Source: Polytrichum commune (taxonomy: Eukaryota; Streptophyta; Polytrichopsida; Polytrichales; Polytrichaceae). Taken from it: 64,000 nucleotides of DNA. The notes under the pieces were generated by a model. That model had not been told where the DNA came from. It saw only the letters and a program-made list of their open reading frames with translations, and searched no databases. Shown here piece by piece: positions 36,136-46,500 of the stretch (its first letter is position 1; each line of letters opens with the position of its first letter). The stretch lies in the NCBI GenBank assembly GCA_950295325.1, contig OX485809.1, forward strand, positions 31,386,144 through 31,450,143, written 5' to 3'. The position numbers and the translations under genes are program-made.

Positions 36136-38499
36136 TAAGTTTGGCTAAAAGAGTGTCATTTGTCCAAGTCATATGAATATCTTATTCATAATTAAATTTG
36201 AAGATTCTTTTTCAATGAACATATATGTGTGTCCAATTATGTTGACTTCTACACCTAAGATTGTTCATACATTTTGAGCACAATTATTGCACAAGTATAG
36301 AAATTTAGGATATTCCACATTGAAGCACATGATCGAATGTCTACAAGAGTGTTATCAATGAAGTGAGATGCATGTTGATGTGAAGAAGGTCATTGCGCAA
36401 TGTTCCACTCATATTTGAAGTTTGTCTACTCCACCCAAGGAAGGTACCTCGTCGTATTAAGAAAGTACATGAGAAATCTGTGCAGGAGGGTCCTTCCAAA
36501 AGGTGGGTGTTTAATATAATAATAATCATAATATTGGATGCTCATAGGTTGTTATGAGTTTATGATAAAATCGATGTTTTGAAGTAGCATAGGATACTTA
36601 CGTGAAAGAGCCGCAAACTATGGATGGAAGTCCTTATAGGATACAATTGTAAATTAAGTGGCCTATGGGTTCAACCCCTAAGAACCTAGAAAGTAATTTG
36701 AAGTCTTTTTCTAAATATAGTTTTTTAAGCTTTTTTCATTTCCCTTTGAATTGACAAATCCTTACATGGTTTTGTTTTCGAGATCTTATTTTATGTCTTG
36801 TACATGGACTTTTGTTCTTGCAATGTGGATTATGAATTCAAGATGTAGCAAGAAACAAATGTGTTTCAAACCATGTCAAATCCATCTTTTGTGATTTTTA
36901 GAGTAACATTAGGGCTCAAAAGCTAGGAGGCAAGATGTAGACTATTATTGTTTAGCACATCTAGGATATTGCATCATTTAGTTGCTCTTGTGGCTAGCAA
37001 TAATTGAAGGGGAATGTAGGTGGTGAAGAGGTGTACAATAACTTTGTACAACAAACTTCCACCATTGTATTTCGAACATAAATTATGTGCTCAAATGAGC
37101 ACATTGGTTGTGTAAACCTTATTTGTTACGGATTAAATTCATCCATATACATACACACTCCTACATGGGGAACTCACTTATATATTTAAGGGAAAGCACT
37201 TTAAAATAGACCTAAATTGACATCAACCAATTAAATTTAAACACTAGATTACCAGACAAACCACTCCGTGAAGTGCACTTGGTTACCATGTTGGAGACCA
37301 TTGGGTTTTAAGCTAAGGCAAGGTGCTTGTATATGCGCCCTCATACTCTTTGTCACACCTCTCATGAAGCTAGTGTATCGTAAGGTTAGCGGGTGTTATT
37401 CGGTTTCTTTTCTCAATTGGATACCTATATTGATTGGTGCGTGGTTAGGTGAGGATCAAAGAACAAACACCACAAAGACACATGTTCACAAGAGATTGGA
37501 CCATGTCTCCAAGTTCTATTACATACTCCACACTCAGTAGTGAACACAATAGGGAGGACCTTTGTATACAATTAGAGAATCAACAAACATGCACTTCCAA
37601 TAACCATAACTAAATCAAATGAGGTCCGATTTCAATCCAATTTTACTAATGACTCCTCATAGATTTGCTAATGCAACACAATTTCTGTTGGGTAGATCTA
37701 ATAGGTAGAGGTTGGAGATCATGGAAAGCGCACCAAATAACACCCACATACCCTCTTAGGTCCAAGCAAGTCACTGATGGGTTCTCAGTTGGCAAGGACC
37801 CTTCCATTTAGTCAAGACCACTTCTCATCTATAGCCCTAAAGATGACTTCAAGTGTGCACAAAATAAAGTGTTAAATAGAGCTATATAAGGATTCCCGGA
37901 CAACCAGTCAATGGGCACTGCAAGAACAGTGTCTGGGGAGAATTTTTGGGCAGAAACGTTCAAAATCCTAGTGTTTCCAAGTCCACCTGGTTACATGTTG
38001 TGATCTGTTGGGCTCTCTTTGCTAATTTGAGGTATATTGCATAGATTCGTCTAAAATAATCGGTGTGCTTTCTGAAGTCGTGAACTTCAGCCGGTTATTT
38101 TCTCACGCTCAACTGCTTTCATTTGCAAGTAGCGTTCGGTTCTCCCCATTCATTGTGCAAGAATCCCATTTGCAACCACTCGTGTCTCAAGCAATACTCA
38201 TCAGAGTCCAAGTCCACCTGGTTACATGTTGTGATCTGTTGGGCTCTCTTTGCTAATTTAAGGTATATTGCATAGATTCGTCTAAAATAATCAGTGTGCT
38301 TTCTGAAGTCTTGAACTTCAGCCGGTTATTTTCTCACGCTCAACTGCTTTCATTTGCAAGTAGCGATCGGTTCTCCCCATTCATTGTGCAAGAATCCCAT
38401 TTGCAACCTCTCGTGTCTGAAGCAATACTCATCAGACCAAGTTGCCAGTTGGCAATTATCAAAAATAAAAAGGTGTATATCATGAGGATCATTGCGGAG

Positions 38500-38571
38500 G
38501 GGGCACTGCGAGAATCGAACTCGCGACCTCTTGCACCCAAAGCGAGAATCATACCATAAAGACCTCACCGA
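38500..38571 (-). repeat. tRNA-Pro-like sequence, copy 3
   Basis: Identical in all recognisable parts to the copy at 32579-32650. Marks the right end of RBCS segment 3. Confidence 0.6.
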
Positions 38572-38575
38572 GGTT

Positions 38576-38884
38576 AAAATTGAGAAAAAATTACAAGCCC
38601 CAACAAAGGGGGAAGGTCAAGCCCAAGGGCACCAGGCACCTGGACAGGACTGGGGAGCCCCGACAGGGGCCAACCCAACGGTCGAGAAACAAACGAGGGA
38701 AGGAAAAAGGTCCCCCCTGGCGGGAACGCCGAGGGGCGGGAGCAAGGAACGAGTACCACAAGCATGCCACCCGTCCCTCCCTGAGAGGGCAAGGCGCAGG
38801 GTGGCAGGAGACGCGCGCGGGAGCCACGCGGGAAGCGCAACGAGGGAGCGCCAGGGGAGGCCGCTCGTGAGAGCGTCGGAGTCT
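38576..38884. other. GC-rich insert between RBCS segment 3 and the gene cluster
   Basis: About 300 bp, GC- and purine-rich, starting with an A/T-rich phrase ending TACAAGCCCC directly after the tRNA-Pro-like sequence, as at 32655. It ends at the stop codon of the next gene. The minus-strand frames are rich in Gly, Pro and Leu and are considered compositional. Confidence 0.4.
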
Positions 38885-40358
38885 TCAGTCGTAAACATCA
38901 AGAAATGAATAGTCTTCAATGTCGGGGGGCAACTCAAAATTGAATCTGGCTTCCCCCAAGTTCGCCGCCCAACGGTAAACCCCGTAGAGAGAACTAGAGG
39001 TGGGTACCCCAGTAACTCGAAACAGTTGGAGGCAATCCTCTTTGGTGAGGATGCGCGGAACTAGAGAAGCAACAGATTCCGGGGGAAAGAGACGTGCCAA
39101 ACGCCTCTCAGCGAGGGATTCCAGAAGGAATTCTTCTACCTCGCGGTTGACAGCTTCATCGAGGGCAGCTTCAGTAAGACCCATGCGTTGGTACGCGAAT
39201 CGGTTGGGGTTAAGACGCGGGCTGTTATCTGCAGGGGCGTGAGGGCCAGCAGTGGGTTGTCCAAAGATGTACGGATAAGTGAAGGTGACCCTATCAGCGT
39301 ACTGTGCAGGCCCTGTGTCTACATCAACCGGCGGTGGGGTACGATCCTCCTCCTGATTGTCCGTGAGTGGGCGTTCCCTGTCATCATGAGACGAGGGTAG
39401 GCAGCCCTCGGTAGGTGTGGAGGTTCCTGCACTTGGTGATCGTGGTGGCGGACAGGTGTTCTCTCTAGCTCGGGGGCGAGGTCCAAAGGAGCATTTCACC
39501 TTCGCCCTACTCTTGGGACGGGCGGGAGGCGTACTTGCGTTCCTGGTGAGGTCGATTTCTTTTAGGAGCTCCTCGATTTCTTTGGACGGGTCGTCTTCGG
39601 GTGTGGGGGCGCTGAGCTGATCCACTTCATTCGTTGGGGTAGCGATTGGGGGGGTCTGGAGCTGCTGGGGCGCGGCGGAGCGTCTCTTCAGTGGTCCGAA
39701 CCCGCATTTCGTTTTGGGGCGGCTGGTGGGTCTGGTGTGTGGGGCCAAGCTGCCATTGTAAGGTTGTGGTTGGGGTCCTTGTTCGCGTTGATTGGATCGC
39801 TGCGGGTTTACCTCTTGAAGCGGCCTGCGATTCTGGAGGTGAGTTTGCTCACCATCTCTTGTTGTGTGGTCATTCTCCTGATCCGAGTTGTGCTCCCCCG
39901 TCCAGGCGTTAGTTTGTTGCGTGAAGGTTTCGCTGTCACGTTGCGTTTGTGTTGCCAGGTCCTGTGTGTGTAAGGTAGTTTCCAGGGGGGGGAATCATTT
40001 CGGGTTCGGAGTCGCGTTCAGGCTCCCTGTTCCGGGTAGTGTTGGCAGTCGAATTGCCCTCGTCCTGTGTGTTGGACGGAGGGCTTGATGTGTCATTGTC
40101 TGGGGGGTCCGGAGGGCGCCAATTGTTGGCAATTTCTTGTATAAAGTCCTGCACCCGTGTTGGGAAGTCCGGCTGAGCCATGAATTCGGCCTCAGTGTCT
40201 GGTGAGGGGGAGAGACGGTGTATTCGTATCGGAGGTGTAATCCAGGCTCCTAGTTCGCGTGGGAGGAATTCCTGATGAGGTGTGGTGTTCCATTTAATGC
40301 CGGTGTTGCTCGCTCTGCCAAAAACACTATATTCGTTAAATTGAGACTTTTTGGGCAT
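38885..40358 (-). CDS. unknown gene, probably one reading frame broken by one extra C
   Basis: From the ATG at 40358 (MPKKSQFNEYSV) the frame runs to a run of eight C on the minus strand (39985-39992) and then stops at 39936. Reading one base out of phase from that run, the sequence stays open all the way to the stop at 38885. With seven C it would be a single 490-residue protein. The N-terminal part is polar; the middle is rich in Pro, Gln, Arg and Ser. The C-terminal part (39748 to 38885) includes two similar motifs, RPKTKCGFGP and RAKVKCSFGP, about 60 residues apart, and an acidic/hydrophobic end FSLDVYD-like. I recognise no family. Either a natural indel or a homopolymer sequencing error. 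The leader contains the repeats at 40485-40695. A start fragment of a second copy lies at 49.8 kb. Confidence 0.5.
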
Positions 40359-40484
40359 TTTGAGACATTCACAGAAATAAGAACAAGGATAAATGGAACA
40401 CGTATTGGAGAAAGTTGTAAGATGCAAACACTTTGAAGCGGGTGTTTAGAACAAGAACCCCATTAATAACTCATATTTGGGATT

Positions 40485-40695
40485 GTTTAGGGCGGGCAAT
40501 CCAAACCTTAGGCCAAGTTGAAGGGGAAATCTTAAAACATTCATATTATCGCACAAAAACTTGTATGAATATGGTTTAGGTAGGGCAATCCAAACCATAG
40601 ATCATATTGAAGGGGAAATATGTGAACCAATATAATATAACATACAAAATATTCCAAACTCATATTTGTGATGGTTTAGGTAGGGCAATCCAAAC
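40485..40695. repeat. three-unit tandem repeat carrying decayed 22-base palindromes
   Basis: Three units of about 90-100 bp. Each has a 22-base core at 40485-40506, 40574-40595 and 40674-40695: a GTTTAGG-type left arm, GG centre and CAATCCAAAC right arm. The core has the length and arm layout of the strong palindrome found elsewhere in the cluster, but the arms no longer pair fully. Units also share AAGGGGAAAT. They lie just upstream of the gene starting at 40358. Confidence 0.6.
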
Positions 40696-40861
40696 CTTAG
40701 ACCATATGGAAGGGGAAATCATGTGACACTTATATTATTGCAAAAAAAAACATACAAAGTGTGGCATGTAAAATGCATAGCATGCTAACACCACACATCC
40801 ATTGGATAGTGCGACCCAAAATGTTCTTGCCTATGGCCCAAAACCCTACGCCTACTATGGC

Positions 40862-41693
40862 CTATCTAGCCTCGGAGACTACCTCTTTTTCTTTTGCTTC
40901 ATTTTCTTTTGCTTTTTTTACTTTTGCCTCTTTTACTTTTGCCTCTTTTTCTTTTGCCTCTTTTTCTTTTGCTGCGGCTTCTTTTGCTCGCATTGCTTCA
41001 ACATTCCTGAAAATCTCCGCCCCGCGACTATAGCCATTCTTGGGGTGACCGCCATCAAAAACACATTTTGGATTCCGTCGGCCGCCCGAATTATACGACG
41101 AAGAATTCGAATACGATGAAGTGGACTGTCTTGCATTTCTGGTCATGGAGTAGAAACGCTCCAACTCGACGGACGCACTAGCCCGCATAGGTTTACGGGT
41201 GGGAGCAACCTGCAACGCGTCAATGCAAGAACACATGTGTTAGTTTAGGGAGGAAGACCCAAACGTGTCACACGTTCAATTTTTAAGTGCGGGATGATTG
41301 TAATGCGCGGTTAACCATGTTTTGGGGGGGGGGGTTCACCTTGTCACCAGGGGCGTTCCCGTCGGAGTTGGCGAGGAGGGGCAAGGCGTCCCGCAAAGGG
41401 ATAGGAAGGGTGCCACTCTTCGTGGGCCGAGCGTCCATCCGCAGCCGCCGTTGAGGTGTAATACTGCCGCCGGGCCGAGAGGGGGACGTCCGGATGCATT
41501 TGCGATTTATGCCCTTGAGCGGCGACGGGGACAGAGATGGCCGGAAGATTTGCTTGGGTGGGGGGCTATCGACGACGCCGGCGTTGATAGGCTCCTTGGA
41601 GTAGTCGATGGTGGACGCGGCATCGTAGACGGTCTCGTAGAAAAAGCTCCCCAAGTTTGATTCACTGACGATCTCAATCGAGGGCTCCAAACG
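40862..41693 (-). CDS. gene with lysine/glutamate-repeat tail (exons 41340-41693 and 40862-41209; 5' end uncertain)
   Basis: Two minus-strand exons with consensus sites. A long pyrimidine tract and GCGCCAG acceptor precede RLEPSIEIV at 41693. A donor AAG/GTGAAC lies at 41340. The acceptor TTGCAG at 41209 is followed by VAPTRKP and continues to the stop at 40862. Both junctions are phase 0 and the intron is 130 bases. The last 50 residues are almost only Lys, Glu and Ala (KEAKVKEAK-type), predicting a charged single helix or coiled coil. The region before holds a Ser/Asn/Tyr-rich stretch. No recognised domain. An upstream exon is likely; alternatively a frame from ATG 41777 reads through the acceptor, which I consider less likely because that part looks like a polypyrimidine tract. 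Confidence 0.45.
41243..41264. repeat. decayed 22-base palindrome inside an intron
   Basis: GTTTAGGGAG, centre GA, AGACCCAAAC: same length and arm layout as the strong palindromes, with several mismatches. It lies in the 130-base intron 41210-41339. Confidence 0.5.
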
Positions 41694-41812
41694 CTGGCGC
41701 AAAAAAGGAAACAAAACAAAACCCAAGGGGAGGGGGGGAGGGGGGAGCATGTGAAAATCGATATACAATTGAGGCATAATATATCACACACAATGGCACA
41801 CCATGTAGTATC

Positions 41813-43486
41813 TCAAATGAGTTTATTATATTTCGCGTGAGCGTACAACTCTCTGTACATATAGTCCTTCGGATCCATGTATCTTTCGCCTATCGGATTA
41901 CAACTAAGGAACCGGGGCACGGGTAGTCCGCTCCCCACGAGCGTTTGAATGTACTTAAGTAGGTCTAACAAAAAGCGGTCTCGGACCTTCTCGACCGTCC
42001 ACGTGGGGCAAACTATGAAGTTCGAGGTCGGGTTCAAAATGTTTTTGGAAGCGCTGTCGTCCACCATCAACGTGTTGTCACGGGTGGGGCGAACGTCGTA
42101 GGGACAGCTGACCATGGTCGGACGCTGGTCCCATACGACTGGCTTCAAGACCTTAAGAAATTGGTTTACGGCGGGGTTGTTGGGCTTCTTCACAACCCTG
42201 CCCTCGGGGGTGTATAATGTTTTACAAGAATCCTGTCCTAGGACCAAGCACGGGGGTTGGAGTCCCTTGAAGATGAACTCCACGACGGCCTGGGTATTCT
42301 CGGACTTCATGGAGCTCCAAATGATCACCCACCATTTGGATAGGGCGCCCTGTAGGAAGCGCCGAAGGGATGGGCGGAGGTACACTAGCTTGCTTTTGAT
42401 GTATGCGGGGGGTCCATCGTAGTTGGCGTCCTCGGGCTTGCAGAAAGGCACCGTAGGGACCCTCGGACAATGCACGCACTGGACAAGGACCCCGTTGAGG
42501 TCTAGCACGAGGAACCGGGTCTTGGGAGGCGAAGGTGGCGAGGGCAAAATCGGGGGGACCACCGCGCTGTCCTCCACACTCCTCGGAGAGGATCGGTGGG
42601 GAGCTGCGACGCTATGCTCCGAACCCTGCGGCGACGAGCGAGAGAAGGCGGACGAGGACTATGTTATGCTATGTCCATCTCAAGCAGAACGGAAATTTTG
42701 TGCAAACACAAGAAGAATTGGACCATTGGTGGCAACAAAAACATACAAGGGGAACAACATACATTGGGACACGGATGCAAACATATGGGCGCCAAAAATA
42801 ATAATTTTATTTTTACAAATCTCTATGTACAATTTGATTGGGGGGGACCGCGGTGAACGAGGGCATTCACACTACCCTAATTCTACATCTACAAAATTGG
42901 TTGCGCGCCGCCAAGGTCGAGCGTAGTCGAGTGCAGGTGAGACGAAGGGGATCGCGGGGGGGCACGTTGGGGGGAGGGGGAGCAAGTGTAGAGCATGGGG
43001 GGGGCAGGGGGTGTGCATTTCCTCCTAGCAAGGGGGACACGACCACGCCAACAAGACAATGACCCAGGAAGTTTGGGTCGGTCGACCCAAACTGGGGAGG
43101 GCTCAGTGTATTACCTCGCCCTGGTCATGTCTCGACGATGTGGAAGCCTCCACCGTCCCCGCTGCCCCGCCTCTCTCGCCACCGCCTTCTCCGACGACGT
43201 CAGGAACCTTCTCCTGCAAACGATCGGCATCGGGCCCTTGTCCTAAACCAATCTCCGCATGTGCATCATGCATGCGTTCATCGATTTGGTTAGGAGTAGA
43301 GGTATCACCAGGCCCTTGCAGGCCTTCAACATCTAGCATGGCCGTGTCTAGTTGACACCCATGTTGGTCAAGGGAGGACTGCGCTGCAACGGGGTTTGGG
43401 TCGCCCGACCCAAACTGTCCTGCATCTGGAGAGGGCCCTTCGGACACTCCAGTGGATGGTGGGTTTGGGTCGGTCGACCCAAACAT
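41813..43486 (-). CDS. FCP1/NIF-like HAD phosphatase-fold protein (exons 43115-43486 and 41813-42625)
   Basis: Model of 394 residues. Exon 1 (124 codons, ATG 43486) is Gly/Asp/Ser/Pro-rich. It ends GAG/GTAATA, and exon 2 follows a pyrimidine-rich CCGCAG acceptor; the join is phase 0. The second exon contains the FCP1-homology landmarks: FLVLDLNGVLV (Asp166 of the DxDxT motif, second Asp replaced by Asn168), LRPSLRRFL then VIIWSSM (about 218-230), and LMVDDSASKNILNP with the metal-binding Asp pair (313-314). In the family, the first motif takes the phosphate from phospho-Ser. The Asn change makes catalysis uncertain, so a binding or degenerate role is possible. The start is uncertain: the ATG is only 15 bases after the stop of the upstream gene and lies at a palindrome that would be translated (FGSTDPN). 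The intron holds another palindrome. Confidence 0.55.
43071..43092. repeat. 22-base palindrome in the intron of the FCP1-like gene
   Basis: Perfect arms GTTTGGGTCG and CGACCCAAAC around a GT centre, 22 bases inside the intron from the 5' splice site at 43114/43115. Confidence 0.85.
43394..43484. repeat. two 22-base palindromes within the exon 1 model of the FCP1-like gene
   Basis: Copies at 43394-43415 (centre CC) and 43463-43484 (centre GT), both with perfect arms. In the exon model they encode FGSGDPN and FGSTDPN. The motif has no stop codon in any of the six frames, so it is tolerated in coding sequence. Confidence 0.8.
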
Positions 43487-43501
43487 CCTGGGGTCGTCCG
43501 C

Positions 43502-46500
43502 TTAGTGAGGGGGCGCCATGACTATGGGGGGCCGAAGTGGTGGAGGGCCCAAAGGGGAGGAGGCTCCAGAGACGCGCCAGATGTTGGGGTCATCCACTTG
43601 CTGGACCGGCGCGTACGGAACTTGGTGGGGCCGAATCAAGTGCTGGAAGCTGAAAGACGATTGCGGCACAGGCTGCTGAGGGATGCTCTGCGGAGGGAAG
43701 CCGGGGGGCAAGTGCGGGAAGGAGCTGGAGGGAGCCACCACCAAACCCTGCGCCCACATTCCTTGTATCACTTGTGATATCAATTCGGCGTGGGACGGAG
43801 GTTGGGCCATCGCCCTCTGTCGCTCCTGCTCCAACAGGAGAGCCCTCAGCTCTGCTACCTCGTTCCGCATTGAGGGCTCTTCAGCGGCAACCTTCTGCAG
43901 ACGGACGCGTTGCTCCTCATCCCTCCTCATCTTCTCGTTCGCCTCCTCCACAGTCAGGACCTCGGGTTTCACCCTAACCATGCCAGCGAACGCTGTCGGG
44001 GAGGGGGGATCTGATCTGAGCCGTTTGGCGAGCTCAATATCATCGTCGTCCTCGCTGCTTATGGCAATGGTCTCCTCCACGGAGTAGTCGCCATACAGCT
44101 TCTTCCCCTTCAACTTCCTTCTCTCCCTGAACGTGGCGGTCGCGTCCCTGGAGTACATGTCCCGTGCATCGTCCACAGTCAGGACGGGCACGAGCTTACT
44201 CTGCGGGGTTGCCGCCCGCATCGCCTTCTTCCGTTGAGGGGCTTCGGATTGTTGCGTGAAGCCCGTTGCCCCTTCCTCGACGTCGCCTTCCTTCTCCGCC
44301 TCCTCGTGTTCCTCTGCTTCCTCCTCCTCCTCCTCAACCTCGCCACCTTCTGTGCGGGACGGATTGCCCGGATGCAACCCGACCAGAGGTTCGGGAACTT
44401 GGGTCGTGGCCCTCATGGCCATTTCCTCCGGGTTGATGCGCCTCACCCTATCAAGAGGGTTTTCGCCACCCTGAACAACCTCGTCGACGTAGCTACCCGG
44501 GATCCAATCGAGGATGTCCATCTTCTTCGCCAGCGATTTTTGCACCCTATAAAATGGCAGATCGCCATCCTCTATGTAGGAGTATATATTCAGCCCCGAC
44601 ATCTACACAATCCAAGTTATAGGGAAATTAGAATTTGTCGAGGCAGTCACATATACAAGACTAAGTGAAATGTGTAGTTTGGGCCGGTCGACCCAAACCT
44701 GCAAAAAGCCTAGTTTGGGTCGGTCGACCCAAACCTGCAAAGAGCCTAGTTTGGGTCGATCGACCCAAACTGCTTACGAGCTATAGAAAGTCACTTACCA
44801 TAGCAGCATAGACAGGTTTTGAGCCTCCGAAGACGTTGAAGATGCAGTCCCCTCTCCTCGTCAGCGTTCTCATCATTCTCATGTAAAATTCCATCCGCAG
44901 CTCATCTAAAGGATAGTTCGCGTATTTAGCCTCGTCGTAGAGGCACTTGTTGGCACCCAACCCTTCTGGAACTTGGAAGAGTTTGTCCATCCGGGATATA
45001 GGGTGGTTCGGCACCTTCAACAACTCCGCTTTGTACACGAAGTACAAACACAAGACGTTGACGAACTTGGTCTTCTTGTCCCTCAACGTCGTGTAAGCCC
45101 CCTCCGCCGGTGCGGCGATGTAGTGAGACTTGGAGACTGCATACTCCGGCTGCAGTTTCCGGACAAGCTCGTACACCTGCTCCGCCCTCCTATCCTCGAC
45201 TATCCAAAGCCAGATATCTACCTCCCTGAACTTAGGGCTTGCATAATCGACGAACTTAGATAGGAAGGGGTCATAGAAGAGGGTGCTCATTGTGCCCTCA
45301 AATGAGCTTCCAGGAATATTCCTGAAATCAATCATCCCAAAAGGAAAGCGGTCCCTTGCTTTCGTCCTTATCGCCATTCTGGCGTCCTGACCTGGCCAGC
45401 CCTGAATTTTCAAAGGCTCGAAGGTGACAAGGTTGAAGTAAGCGTCCCCTTCAAACTTGACAATCTTCTTCTCCTTGATGAAGTTCGAGAACGCACGCGT
45501 TGTGTGATCCGGAAGCGCCCGGTTCTTCCCACCCTTCACCATCTTGGCCCGCAAGAAGTCGTCCCCCGCTTCCCTTATTAGAGCCGCCATGGAGGCACTG
45601 GTGAACTTATATTCATCTTTGAATGCTCTCCAGTTAGCCTCATGAACCTCGCCGTCCACGACAATATTCCTCTCTGGCACCAATTTATGCAGCTCCTGCA
45701 CGATAGTCGTTTTCTTTTTCCTGTTCTCCGTCCATTCCTTCATGGTGTAGCATGAAGGAACGAAGGATTTGGGCTTTTGGAAGACAATCTTCGGGTGCAC
45801 CCAACACCTCTTCGCCGTGGGTGCCACGTGCAGGATGTGCGATGCCGCCTTCTCCACCTCCGTCTCTGACAGACCTTGAAGAGTTCTAAAGAACTCTCTC
45901 ACGAGAGGCTTCATCTGCTTGAAGCGCGAGGCCAGGCTAAAGAAAGCGCCAGTGTCGGGGTCGATTAAATCCCCCGTCTCGTGCTTTTCAAACACGGTTT
46001 TCCACTTCCTCCAAACTGAGTCCGATGCTGTAATCAAGTAAATCTCCCCCTTGAGGTCGCTGTATTTCTTTTGCTTGTGGCTCGAATTATCAATGGAGGA
46101 GAATTTGTTGATCATTTGGTATTTGAAATCCTGCACGTGAACAAAACAGAACATTTGAATGCGTGTTAGATATGTACATGTGATTTCCAAACCATATCAT
46201 GACCAACATCTACAACAAGAGTTTGGGTCGATCGACCCAAACTAAAAAAAAACACAAGACTGCAACAGTTGTTTGGGTCGATCGACCCAAACTAAATAAA
46301 CAAGGCTGCACCAGGAGTTTGGGTCGGTCGACCCAAACAATACTCACCTCCCACTTGGGATTCTTGTCCTTTGCATTCTCCCTCTCCTTGGGAGGCCTAC
46401 CATAGAACTCCCACACCTCCCGCGAGGCCATGATATTCCTTATCCAGGAAGCTTGGTAAGCCCTCTTCTTGTTTCCCATATTGAAGTACCGGGAGATGTC

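Larger units (their letters stand above)
32957..38571. repeat. RBCS tandem segment, copy 3
   Basis: Third direct copy, about 5.6 kb, very similar to copy 2 and ending at the same tRNA-Pro-like sequence. It borders the GC-rich gene cluster on the right. Confidence 0.8.

Noticed and set aside
42423-42926. Plus-strand 167-codon frame
   Set aside because: Overlaps the FCP1-like exon and its intron on the other strand; no recognisable motif.
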